From Paenibacillus luteus (GTDB taxonomy: Bacteria > Bacillota > Bacilli > Paenibacillales > Paenibacillaceae), in assembly GCF_006542765.1 (NCBI RefSeq), contig NZ_SKCD01000016.1:62001-126000 (forward strand): DNA of 64,000 nt. Direction: 5' to 3'. Positions 56,600-64,000 of this stretch are shown here, one piece after another. Position 1 is the first letter of the stretch. The number at the start of each line of letters is the position of its first letter. A program made the position numbers and the translations under genes. The notes beneath the pieces were generated by a model that was not told where the DNA came from, ran no database searches, and saw only the letters and a list, made by a program, of their open reading frames with translations.

Positions 56600-58462
56600 T
56601 TAATTTTGCTTCTCAATGCTGTGTAGATCAGAAACAATCTCATGAAGCTTCTCGCTTGATATGTTTGCTTGTGGAATTCCGGTTAATTGCTTCAACGTGA
56701 ATCCCTTCGCCATGCCGATCATTGGATTAGTCGAGATACCCGGCATATGCTTCTCTAAAATTCTGACCGTTGCTTCATTCAATAATAGATCACCTAATTT
56801 TGATACTTCCGAATAGGACTTAGCGAGATTCTCCGTTTTTTCTTTTGTGTGTTTAACCGAATCGCCATCATGGTTAATTTGCTGACCCAGTTCCGTATAT
56901 CGAAAATAATCAAAATCCGCGTGCCTACGCATTCCGCTCAGATCCTGAGTACATAATCCGATAAAGTTGCCGGTAAATCGAATAAACCCGTACGCTTCCG
57001 TCGTTTCATCCGTCAAATGCAGTATTTCCAAGACCGGGCCGATCTGCCTCCATTCCCCGCCATCGACCGCATAATGAAAACAGGCATGCTCCGCATTAAT
57101 GACCACTTTGAGCTTGCAGCGCCCAGCCCCCTCAATAGATACCTCAGCGTCCTGATACTCCTCCCAGTTACCCTGATGGGACCTTACGAGCCCCAAACAT
57201 TTCCCCAGTTTCTCATCTCGGCTGATACGCAAATAAACATAATCCTTCGTATCGTAATAGAGGATTAAGCCAGCCATCTGCTGGAAATGCTCAGGCTCAA
57301 ACTCGAGTTCGGTCTCCGCCTCGCAACAAACCGCTTCCTGACGTCTGGCAATCAAGCTTTGTCGATGCGTCGAGCTTAACGATTCCCTTCCCCGTAGACG
57401 GAGGAAACCCGGTCTCTCTGCAAGCGAAATCCATGATGAATCCGGTGGAAGCCGCAGCGTATTCCAACGGATGCCTAGTTCATCGATATCGAAATGATCC
57501 ACTTCCGGGTCTGGGGGAAATGGGTGTTCAGGCAATTGGAATTCTCTTATTTCCGAATGAGGCGCACTGCCTCCTCCCTCAACCCGCAGCCACTCGTCCG
57601 CCGTCCATTCCATACGCTGGATCGCCGTCTCTCTGCCAAGGATACATCTAACATCCTTGACCGGCCTACCCACCAGATGCACCATCGCCCATTCGCCGTT
57701 TTGCGTCTCCACCAGGCAGCCATGTCCCGCTTTTTGCAGCGGCAATTCATCCCGTCCTGCGGACGTCAGGATCGGGTTCGCGGGATGGACCTCATACGGT
57801 CCTTCGATGGTTTTCGAGCGCGCCATGGTCACCGCGTGCGAGAACCAAGTGCCCCCTTCCGCAGTCATCAGATAAAAATACCCGTTTCGTTTATAGATGT
57901 GGGGTCCCTCGGTGCCTTTCAAGTCTGTACCTTGAAATATGGTTTTCCGTTCCCCTATCAATCTCATTAGCTCCATGCTGAACTCCTGCAAGACGATGCC
58001 TGCAAAGTTATTGCGGTCCGCACGATGATCCCACAGCATATTGACGAGCCACTTGCGGCCGTTGTCATCGTGATAAAGCGAAGGATCGAAGCCGCTACTG
58101 TTCAAGAAGACCGGTTCGGACCATGGCCCTTCGATGTTTTCCGCTGTCACCAAGTAGTTATGTGTATCCTTAAAAGCCCCCAAGCGGCTTTTAACATCCG
58201 TAAATATCAGATAATAAAACCCATTATCGTAACTCAAGCAAGGTGCCCACACACCGCAGGAATCCGGGTTGCCTTCCATATTCAATTGCGAGGTCCGTGT
58301 CAGGACATGGGTCAACAATCGCCAATGCTTCAAGTCGCGTGAATGGTGGATCTGTATGCCCGGGAACCATTCGAACGTCGATGTTGCAATGTAGTAATCG
58401 TCACCAACACGCACGATGGACGGATCCGGATGAAATCCTCTTAAAATTGGGTTTTGAATCAT
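56600..58462 (-). CDS. GH43 beta-xylosidase / arabinofuranosidase with C-terminal recurrent domain
   Basis: Cytoplasmic GH43 enzyme releasing xylose or arabinose from short oligosaccharides. The five-blade propeller opens with ILRGFHPDPSIVRVGDDYYI (base Asp in DPS) and has the acid Glu in KGTEGPHIYK; a concanavalin-like GH43 C-terminal domain follows (~320-520, ending DFDYFRYTELG). After a charged linker of ~30 residues come ~72 residues of the recurrent domain (KLGDLLLNEATVRILEKHMP, TLKQLTGIPQANISSEKLHE), closest to the stand-alone 71-residue protein. The MIQNPILRG start is taken because AGGAGGAG precedes it; 11 more upstream codons overlap that site. Confidence 0.9.
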   Translation of the reverse strand: MIQNPILRGFHPDPSIVRVGDDYYIATSTFEWFPGIQIHHSRDLKHWRLLTHVLTRTSQLNMEGNPDSCGVWAPCLSYDNGFYYLIFTDVKSRLGAFKDTHNYLVTAENIEGPWSEPVFLNSSGFDPSLYHDDNGRKWLVNMLWDHRADRNNFAGIVLQEFSMELMRLIGERKTIFQGTDLKGTEGPHIYKRNGYFYLMTAEGGTWFSHAVTMARSKTIEGPYEVHPANPILTSAGRDELPLQKAGHGCLVETQNGEWAMVHLVGRPVKDVRCILGRETAIQRMEWTADEWLRVEGGGSAPHSEIREFQLPEHPFPPDPEVDHFDIDELGIRWNTLRLPPDSSWISLAERPGFLRLRGRESLSSTHRQSLIARRQEAVCCEAETELEFEPEHFQQMAGLILYYDTKDYVYLRISRDEKLGKCLGLVRSHQGNWEEYQDAEVSIEGAGRCKLKVVINAEHACFHYAVDGGEWRQIGPVLEILHLTDETTEAYGFIRFTGNFIGLCTQDLSGMRRHADFDYFRYTELGQQINHDGDSVKHTKEKTENLAKSYSEVSKLGDLLLNEATVRILEKHMPGISTNPMIGMAKGFTLKQLTGIPQANISSEKLHEIVSDLHSIEKQN

Positions 58463-58530
58463 GGGTCGCTTTCTCCTCCTAATATAAACCATCACTATGA
58501 AAACTATGAATCTAACACTTTAATATGTTG

Positions 58531-58587
58531 AGTCTAAATGATGTGAATGCCGCGTTATATAGCTATATCCAAAGGTGAAATAATGGG
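58531..58587 (-). promoter_or_regulatory. Possible GH43 promoter with weaker two-site operator
   Basis: Reading toward the gene: CCCATTATTT, 21 bp later ATAGCTATAT, 20 bp, then TAGACT as -10. The spacing equals the four stronger promoters of this locus, but the bases agree less well. Confidence 0.4.
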
Positions 58588-59175
58588 ATCTTAATCTCGC
58601 AAGATTAGTTAAAAACCGACTTGAGTAGGCCTCCTATTAACCTAGCTTACGCCCATCCACCTTGACACGTTGTTTTATCCGTGACACCGCTTGGAGCTAG
58701 AAGTCGTAATTTCAGCAAAGCTATTCTTCATGTCGGCTGACGAGAGAATAACGAAATGGATAGGAAGTTATATCCGTCTGACCAGTCGAGTGTCCGCAGC
58801 GTGTAACCCATAGCGGATCACGCGTGGTGTGATCTAATCGCTTAGCTGGTGGCAGCTGGCGTTTCGTTAATCAATCGAATAAAACCTTGAATCACCTTTT
58901 TTTACCATACTTAATGTATACTAGTTAGTAAATCAGGAACTTTTGAACCTTTAACAGGTTCAAGCAGCGGTACAACTAATGCTCGTGTACCAGAAACAAG
59001 TTCCCCGCGATGGAGCAATGCGGTTTGGATAGCCTGTATTCTTTATCTACATCAAGTTCTCATAATTATAACGAATCAATTCCAAAGCCATCTGGAATAT
59101 CAAATCAATTATATTTTGTTGGGTTCTCTTCTCTCTTGACGCTGCATTACAATATGACTTTAGGAGTGAAGGAAA
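58588..59175. other. Intergenic region without recognised gene
   Basis: No supported gene. It contains an 8-bp inverted repeat TTGAACCT-N5-AGGTTCAA (58943-58963) and an AT-rich stretch TTAATGTATACTAG just before it that may belong to the lipoprotein promoter. A 98-codon frame from 59010 has no ribosome site and overlaps the lipoprotein start. Confidence 0.4.
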
Positions 59176-59994
59176 ATGATCAAAAAGATACCGATTATCA
59201 GCTTAGTAGCAGGGTTGATCCTGCTCATTTGTTCCTGTTCAGCACAGACGGAACAAGTGAAGGGAAATGCAGACGCAAAATTTCCAGCCAACTTTACGAT
59301 TTCTAATATAAAAAGCGCGTTGGAACAATATGCGAACTATCGTTTGTGGCTCTACCCTGAGAATGTATCAGGGAAATGGGCGGATACCAACTTTGATCCT
59401 TACATTGGGCATATGATTGAAGTTGAGGTTCGTTTATATACGGACAGCGGTGGTAACCAGAAAGTGTATACGAAGACGAGTATGGGTGAGTGGCTGGCCG
59501 TAATTGAATTGAAAAATGGCATTGTCTATTGTGATGGACAGGTTAGTAAAGATGAATCCTTATGGCCGCAGAATAATTATGAAGTCATGGGGGAATTTCA
59601 GATACAAGTCCCTCAGCCTCACAAACCCGATTTTGGGTCATCAGCGCGTAAAGATAAAATGATTGCAGCTGCAGAGTCTTACATGAAAACATTTTGTGTG
59701 GATTTATTGAGTGGTACCGAGCATAAGAAGTGGGTAGATGCTAAGGTATACATTGCGGACTTTTATGAATATGAAAGCGGGGTTTCCGCATGGCTCGTAA
59801 GAAAGGATGGGTATGTATGGAACTCGCCAATGTATTTTGTAGAGGAAAACGATGAATTTAAAGCAGTGGGCGAAAAAGGATTTGGGATAGACAAAATTGA
59901 TGCTTTGGACAAACTTGATTCTGGGCGATACATGTTTGAGAAACAAATAGATGATGCTGCTAAGCAATTTACATGCAGTAGTAGTGAAATGTAG
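59176..59994 (+). CDS. Hypothetical lipoprotein
   Basis: 272 residues, not recognised. A basic N-terminus and hydrophobic core end in L-I-C-S-C with Cys21 as the probable lipidation site. The mature part has two similar halves: a domain with IEVEVRLYTDSGGNQKVY and a second with MIAAAESYMKTFCVDLLSGT, the latter resembling small secreted proteins that carry a folded alpha+beta domain. AGGAGTGAAGGAAA precedes the ATG. It stands alone with no functional neighbours. Confidence 0.75.
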   Translation: MIKKIPIISLVAGLILLICSCSAQTEQVKGNADAKFPANFTISNIKSALEQYANYRLWLYPENVSGKWADTNFDPYIGHMIEVEVRLYTDSGGNQKVYTKTSMGEWLAVIELKNGIVYCDGQVSKDESLWPQNNYEVMGEFQIQVPQPHKPDFGSSARKDKMIAAAESYMKTFCVDLLSGTEHKKWVDAKVYIADFYEYESGVSAWLVRKDGYVWNSPMYFVEENDEFKAVGEKGFGIDKIDALDKLDSGRYMFEKQIDDAAKQFTCSSSEM

Positions 59995-60130
59995 CATTCC
60001 AAATATAAGTCTCTCAATTAAAGAATTGCGATATTATAATACATTACACGTTAGTCCATCCTTTCTAACTAAAGCTCGATTTTAACTTGTCCCTTCATTT
60101 TCTTTTCCTGCACAATTTTTTCTAAAAATC

Positions 60131-60171
60131 AAAAAAAGCCCGATTTAGATCGAAGTTGACGATCTAAATCG
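60131..60171 (-). terminator. Terminator-like hairpin reading on the minus strand
   Basis: A perfect 12-bp stem CGATTTAGATCG / CGATCTAAATCG with a 7-nt loop, then GGGC and seven T residues on the minus strand. The nearest upstream minus-strand gene is the MFS remnant. Confidence 0.7.
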
Positions 60172-60379
60172 AGTTAGAGTTAATTTTAAATATAACTTCA
60201 GCTAAAAATAAAGCATCCTCCACAGCGATCTTGATTTCCAATACACCTCATTACAGTTTAAGGAGATGTTGTGGACAAAGCTAAAATGAAGCAGAGCATA
60301 TCTCGCGTATGCTGCTGTACCGACAACAGTCCCATAGAATTCAGAACGAAGGCCGCTTATTATAATCGTGAGACACCCA

Positions 60380-60412
60380 AAGCCCCCTTCGCGAGGGGGC
60401 TTCAACTTTTTT
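60380..60412 (+). terminator. GC-rich hairpin with T-run on the plus strand
   Basis: AGCCCCCT-TCGCG-AGGGGGCT followed by TCAACTTTTTT. No + strand gene directly precedes it; it may be a relic or act on read-through from the lipoprotein gene. Confidence 0.5.
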
Positions 60413-60584
60413 AGGAGGGATTCGGATATACGAACCCTCAGAATCCAGCAGGACATCGACAACATGCGCCGAGTTGGATCTGTTCCAACAGCGCTTGTCA
60501 AACACGTTGATGGGTAATTTCAGAAACTCGAAACTGAGTTGAGCATTGCCATCCACTTAGGTTTGACTAAAGAAGCGAGTTTCT

Positions 60585-61329
60585 TCAATCTTCATCCGTA
60601 ACCACAGATTTCACATTTGGCTTAGCATATAAGCCGCAATACATTATTTTTACGACGATACACAAAAGGGACAATACTACAAAAAGTAAACTGCTCCAAA
60701 CAACTTCTCCTACTCCTAAACGCAATATATACCAACCTCCTGTAGCAACACCCATCGTGATGCCTAAGTTTGAAAAAGCCGTATATAAACTGTTAGCAAA
60801 TTCCGGGGCTTTTGAGGCTTCCGATGTCAGCCAAACTTGATTTACAATAAGTCCATTCGTATGAACAGCTCCCTACACAATGATAATCCCACTTATGAGA
60901 ATAAGGGGTGTTTCCACACAATAAAGAAGTAAATAGCATATTCCTAAAGCGACAAGATAAAGCAGCACTGTTTTCAACTGACGATAGCTTAATAGCTTCC
61001 CAGCATACCAATTCCCGCCCACACCACTAATGCCGAAAATCACAAGCATCACCGCAATTTAACCATAAAGCAGGTTTTCGTAATATCGCAAGCTATCTAC
61101 CAAAAGAGGATTTTCCTTTCTCCGACATGGCTGGAAGCATTACTCCTATTCCAATACACGTTATGACATTCACAAGGGCAGAAAATAAAATTGAGGTACC
61201 TAGTGAAAATTGATTGGCAACATAGGAAGTGAGCGGGATTCCGAGCACCACGCCCATGCTTACCGCAATAAACACCTTTGCACTAGCCTTCGCGACCTCC
61301 TCCTTTACTGATAATTCAGTGGCTAGTAA
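60585..61329 (-). pseudogene. MFS transporter pseudogene (DHA1-type)
   Basis: Decayed drug/sugar efflux-type major facilitator. The 5' fragment reads LATELSVKEEVAKASAKVFI, then MGVVLGIPLTSYVANQFS. It stops at a TAG after KSSFGR, continues in the same frame with LAILRKPALWLN, shifts frame, then runs through LVIFGISGVGGNWYAGKLL to a second TAG (in IIIV-stop-GAVHTNG, where relatives have Trp). The 3' part is intact (NQVWLTSEASKAPEFANSLY, WYILRLGVGEVVWSSLLFVV). The first ~110 residues are missing. At least two nonsense codons, one frameshift and a 5' deletion show it is dead. Confidence 0.85.
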
Positions 61330-61363
61330 TTAACCATATTGGCGTAACAAATCTTTAACTAAG

Positions 61364-63598
61364 TCAAACATTAACCGTCGACTCCTTCACACCCAAGGTT
61401 TCATCACCTTTCACTTTTTCAACAACGGGCTTTACCTGGTGCATGATACCCTCCCCCTCAACATCGATGTTAGGAAGGATTCGATCCAACCACTTAGGCA
61501 GGTACCATGCTGCACGGCCAAGCAGCGTCATGACAGCAGGCACAACTGCCAGTCTGACCACAAAGGCGTCAAACAGCACACCGAAGGCCAGTGCCAATCC
61601 CATCGATTTGATAATTGGGTCCTCCGCAAAGATGAAGCCAGCAAATACGGCAATCATGATTAGCCCCGCCGCCGTAACTACCGCTCCGCTGCCTCGTATG
61701 CCTGCTGTCACCGCCTTTTTCGCATCACCGGTACGAGCATATTCCTCTCTCATGCGACTTACCAAGAATACCTCGTAATCCATTGCCAAGCCGAACAGGA
61801 TGCCAACTACAATTACAGGCAGGAAATTGAGAACAGGTCCAGGCTCCGGGATACCGAACAGCCCGTTCAAGTAACCGTCTTGGAGAACAAACACCACAAA
61901 CCCAAGCGTCGCGCCGAGTGAGAGCAAGAAGCCGAGTACAGCTTTGATCGGCACCAGCACAGAACGGAATACCATCGTCAACAGAATAAGCGCCAATACG
62001 ACAATGACGAGCGCGAATTGCGGCAAAGCATCGCTCAGCTTTTCCGAGATATCAATATTAACCGCTGCCGCTCCTGTTACCAGCAGTTCGACCTGATTCT
62101 CCTTCTGCGTTTTCAGCGACAACTCCCTAATCTGATGAACAAGCTCGCCTGTCTCCGAATCATGAGGTCCCGTCTTCGGTGTAACAGTAAGCATCGCGGC
62201 ATGACCAGAAGGACTCAGATAAGCAGGAGTAACACTTGCGACATTATCCAACTTGCCCAGCCGCTTGGCCGTTTCGTTTATCGCCGCCTGCTTGTCATTA
62301 GCCCCCTCGGCTTGCGCAACAATAATTAATGGTGAGTGATATCCGGGACCATAAGCCTCCTTAAGCAGATCAAATCCTCTGCGTTCCGTCGTCTCCTCGG
62401 ACTTTAGACCATTGTCAGGCAGCCCCAATTGCATATGGAAAAAAGGAATACTGATAAACAGAAGCACCGCGATTCCTACAAAGGTGATAGCAATCGGACG
62501 GCGAGTGACAAACGAGCTCCATTTGTCCAGCCAGCCCGACTTTTTTTCAGTTTTATTGAATACTCTAAAAATTTTGTTTCTACGGGCAGGCCCAATTCGC
62601 TCCCCCGCAACAGCAAGCATCGCAGGAACAAACAGAATCGCAATAATGATAGAGACGAACACGCACACTGCAGCGGCGAGACCCATCATCGTCAGAAACG
62701 GAATTTGCACCACGGCAAGCCCGCAAAGGGCTATAACAACCGTTAAACCTGCGAAGACGACCGAGCTCCCTGCCGTCGCATTCGCGATGGCAATGGATTC
62801 CTGCACACTATAGCCGTCAGCCAATTGCTGTCGATAGCGTGCTAGAATGAATAAAGCGTAATCGATGCCAACGGCAAGCCCAAGCATAACTGCCAGTGTA
62901 ATGCTTACAGCCGACATATCTACAAAATTGGAGCCGATCAGTATGCACATGACACCGATACCAAGACCCACAATCGCAGTTAGAATAGGCATACCGGCTG
63001 CAAGGAAAGAGGTGAGTGTAAGCGCCAGAATGATAAAAGCAATCACTACGCCGACAGCTTCCATAGCGCTCATAATCTCCAGCTCCGAAAATGCGACATC
63101 GCCGGCCAACTCCGTCTGGATTCCATGCTGACGAGTAGCCTCTATAATCTCCATCACATGCTCCTTGGATTGTTCACTTACTTCGGATGCCGGAACCTTA
63201 TATACTACTGCAGCGTACCCAATTTCACCTGTCACATTGAGCGATGCATTGTTGTAAGGGCTGATGACCTTGTCAACCGCCCTATCTTCAGCCGCTTTCT
63301 TCAGCAAGTCCTGAATCTGCTTCGCTGTGTCTTCCGATTCCAGCGTCTGCCCTTTGGGCGCCTTAAATATAAGCAATGCTTGTCCGCCGCTTACGGATCC
63401 CTCAACGGAAAATTCTTTTTTCAGAATTTCTCCTGCTTGTTCCGATTTCGTACCCGGAATTGTCATTTCTCCCGTAAAGGAAATTCCCATGCTAAGCGCC
63501 CCTACTCCAAGTAATAGAAGTACAAGTAGCGTACCAACAATAACCTTAATCTTGGCCGTATAAGCCCATCGCCCCAGCCGATATAAATATTTAGCCAT
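61364..63598 (-). CDS. MMPL-family RND-type exporter
   Basis: 744-residue membrane transporter of the MMPL/ActII-3 type, exporting lipids or hydrophobic compounds by proton exchange. Twelve predicted helices in two repeats: TM1 (~17-37, IKVIVGTLLVLLLLGVGALS), large extracellular loop (~40-180), TM2-6, then the second set, with the GxxxDY elements AVGIDYALFILAR and LAMDYEVFLVSRMREE. Full length for the family. It starts with ATG after GGATGG 9 bases upstream. Just upstream are a tandem 23-bp repeat and the end of a LuxR-type regulator gene on the same strand, which may control it. Confidence 0.92.
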   Translation of the reverse strand: MAKYLYRLGRWAYTAKIKVIVGTLLVLLLLGVGALSMGISFTGEMTIPGTKSEQAGEILKKEFSVEGSVSGGQALLIFKAPKGQTLESEDTAKQIQDLLKKAAEDRAVDKVISPYNNASLNVTGEIGYAAVVYKVPASEVSEQSKEHVMEIIEATRQHGIQTELAGDVAFSELEIMSAMEAVGVVIAFIILALTLTSFLAAGMPILTAIVGLGIGVMCILIGSNFVDMSAVSITLAVMLGLAVGIDYALFILARYRQQLADGYSVQESIAIANATAGSSVVFAGLTVVIALCGLAVVQIPFLTMMGLAAAVCVFVSIIIAILFVPAMLAVAGERIGPARRNKIFRVFNKTEKKSGWLDKWSSFVTRRPIAITFVGIAVLLFISIPFFHMQLGLPDNGLKSEETTERRGFDLLKEAYGPGYHSPLIIVAQAEGANDKQAAINETAKRLGKLDNVASVTPAYLSPSGHAAMLTVTPKTGPHDSETGELVHQIRELSLKTQKENQVELLVTGAAAVNIDISEKLSDALPQFALVIVVLALILLTMVFRSVLVPIKAVLGFLLSLGATLGFVVFVLQDGYLNGLFGIPEPGPVLNFLPVIVVGILFGLAMDYEVFLVSRMREEYARTGDAKKAVTAGIRGSGAVVTAAGLIMIAVFAGFIFAEDPIIKSMGLALAFGVLFDAFVVRLAVVPAVMTLLGRAAWYLPKWLDRILPNIDVEGEGIMHQVKPVVEKVKGDETLGVKESTVNV

Positions 63599-63686
63599 CC
63601 TTTATCACCATCCAAAAAAGTATTTCAGCTCATGCTGCTGTTGTTTTTATTGTAGATAAGTGACCAGCATGTCGTATCGTACATAA

Positions 63687-63732
63687 GGGTATGTCTACAA
63701 TGTACTTTTGGGTATGACCACAATGCACCTTT
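63687..63732. repeat. Two tandem 23-bp direct repeats upstream of the MMPL gene
   Basis: GGGTATGTCTACAATGTACTTTT is shown as GGGTATG-TCT-ACAATG-T-AC-TTTT; the next copy is GGGTATG-ACC-ACAATG-C-AC-CTTT, 19 of 23 identical. The position between the regulator terminator and the MMPL start suggests a tandem operator. Confidence 0.6.
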
Positions 63733-63751
63733 GGGCAGATCAGCAGAAAAA

Positions 63752-63779
63752 AAACACACAAGACTCTGCTTGTGTGTCC
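63752..63779 (-). terminator. Terminator of the LuxR-type regulator gene
   Basis: A 9-bp stem ACACACAAG / CTTGTGTGT with a 6-nt loop, followed by eight T residues on the minus strand. Confidence 0.85.
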
Positions 63780-63808
63780 ACTGCTAATCCTCTATCATTC
63801 ATAACGAT

Positions 63809-64000
63809 TTACTGCTGCAGGATACCTTTCTCAATAGCCAGCGCAACCGCCTGCGACCTGGAATCAACTCCGAGCTTATTATATATATTTGTCAAATGAG
63901 CCTTGACCGTTCGTTCGGAAATGCCGATATCGCCTGCGATCTCCTTGCTGCGAAATCCCTTTGCCACAGCCCGAAGGATATGCACTTCCTTATCTGTTAG
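63809..64000 (-). CDS. LuxR/NarL-family response regulator, C-terminal part (5' partial)
   Basis: The window ends inside this gene. The 63 visible residues are a GerE/LuxR helix-turn-helix domain: LTDKEVHILRAVAKGFRSKE, then IAGDIGISERTVKAHL, NIYNKLGVDSRSQAVALAI, and a TAA stop. The receiver domain would lie beyond the window. Directly downstream on the same strand are a terminator, a tandem repeat and the MMPL exporter. Confidence 0.9.
   Translation of the reverse strand, partial: LTDKEVHILRAVAKGFRSKEIAGDIGISERTVKAHLTNIYNKLGVDSRSQAVALAIEKGILQQ

Larger units (their letters stand above)
59995..60584. other. Intergenic region with two terminator-type hairpins
   Basis: No gene is supported. Two strong hairpins are annotated separately. 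A 71-codon minus-strand frame (60341-60556, INVFDKRCWNRSNS) has no ribosome site and contains one of the hairpins. Confidence 0.45.

Noticed and set aside
59010..59306. 98-codon plus-strand frame
   Set aside because: It overlaps the lipoprotein start in another frame and lacks a ribosome site and recognisable features.
60341..60556. 71-codon minus-strand frame with INVFDKRCWNRSNS
   Set aside because: No ribosome site, contains a terminator-type hairpin, and I could not recognise any family; it may be a relic, so it is not called.
1..64000. CRISPR arrays, tRNA or rRNA genes, insertion sequences or prophage
   Set aside because: No regularly spaced repeats, cloverleaf-like sequences, rRNA motifs, transposase or phage proteins were found on reading; only two-copy tandem repeats exist.

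Overview
The window looks like a Paenibacillus (Bacillota, Paenibacillaceae) chromosome segment specialised in plant or microbial polysaccharide use. The evidence is three YesM/YesN-type two-component systems, LplB/LplC-type sugar ABC permeases with lipoprotein binding proteins, three surface proteins with triple SLH domains, many glycoside hydrolases (GH55-, GH3-, GH43- and GH78-type), and Gram-positive ribosome binding sites and terminators. No rRNA, tRNA, CRISPR array, phage or intact insertion sequence was seen.

Layout. 1-18 kb: a 5'-truncated surface GH55 glucanase; a YesN/YesM pair with a binding protein and two permeases; a divergent small GH78-like hydrolase; and a second YesM/YesN pair co-transcribed with a lone binding protein. 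18-23.4 kb: a cohesin-SLH surface protein next to a large secreted GH3 enzyme that carries its own cohesin and a dockerin, apparently a minimal surface cohesin-dockerin system. 24-27.3 kb: a BlaI/BlaR1-like pair with a visible operator, and a sigma/anti-sigma pair fused by a deletion. 27.7-32 kb: a surface protein with two esterase modules.

32-58.5 kb is one large locus for intracellular breakdown of imported oligosaccharides: three GH78 rhamnosidase-type enzymes, a GH3, a GH43, an esterase, an SDR oxidoreductase, an MFS importer, a second ABC importer and a third YesM/YesN pair. Two signals stand out. First, a ~70-residue helical domain recurs in six proteins: alone in a 71-residue protein, at the N-terminus of the SDR, and at the C-termini of the GH43, a GH78, the esterase and the GH3. 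All six lack signal peptides, so this may be a docking module for a cytosolic enzyme assembly. Second, four promoters (a fifth is weaker) share a two-part direct repeat with a 21-bp period placed exactly 20 bp upstream of a TACA(A/C)T -10 box. That is the expected layout of an operator for the AraC-type response regulator encoded in the same locus.

54.8-64 kb is more ordinary and partly decayed: a TetR regulator with a palindromic operator, a cytochrome P450 pseudogene, an unrecognised lipoprotein, an MFS pseudogene, an MMPL exporter and the C-terminus of a LuxR-type response regulator.
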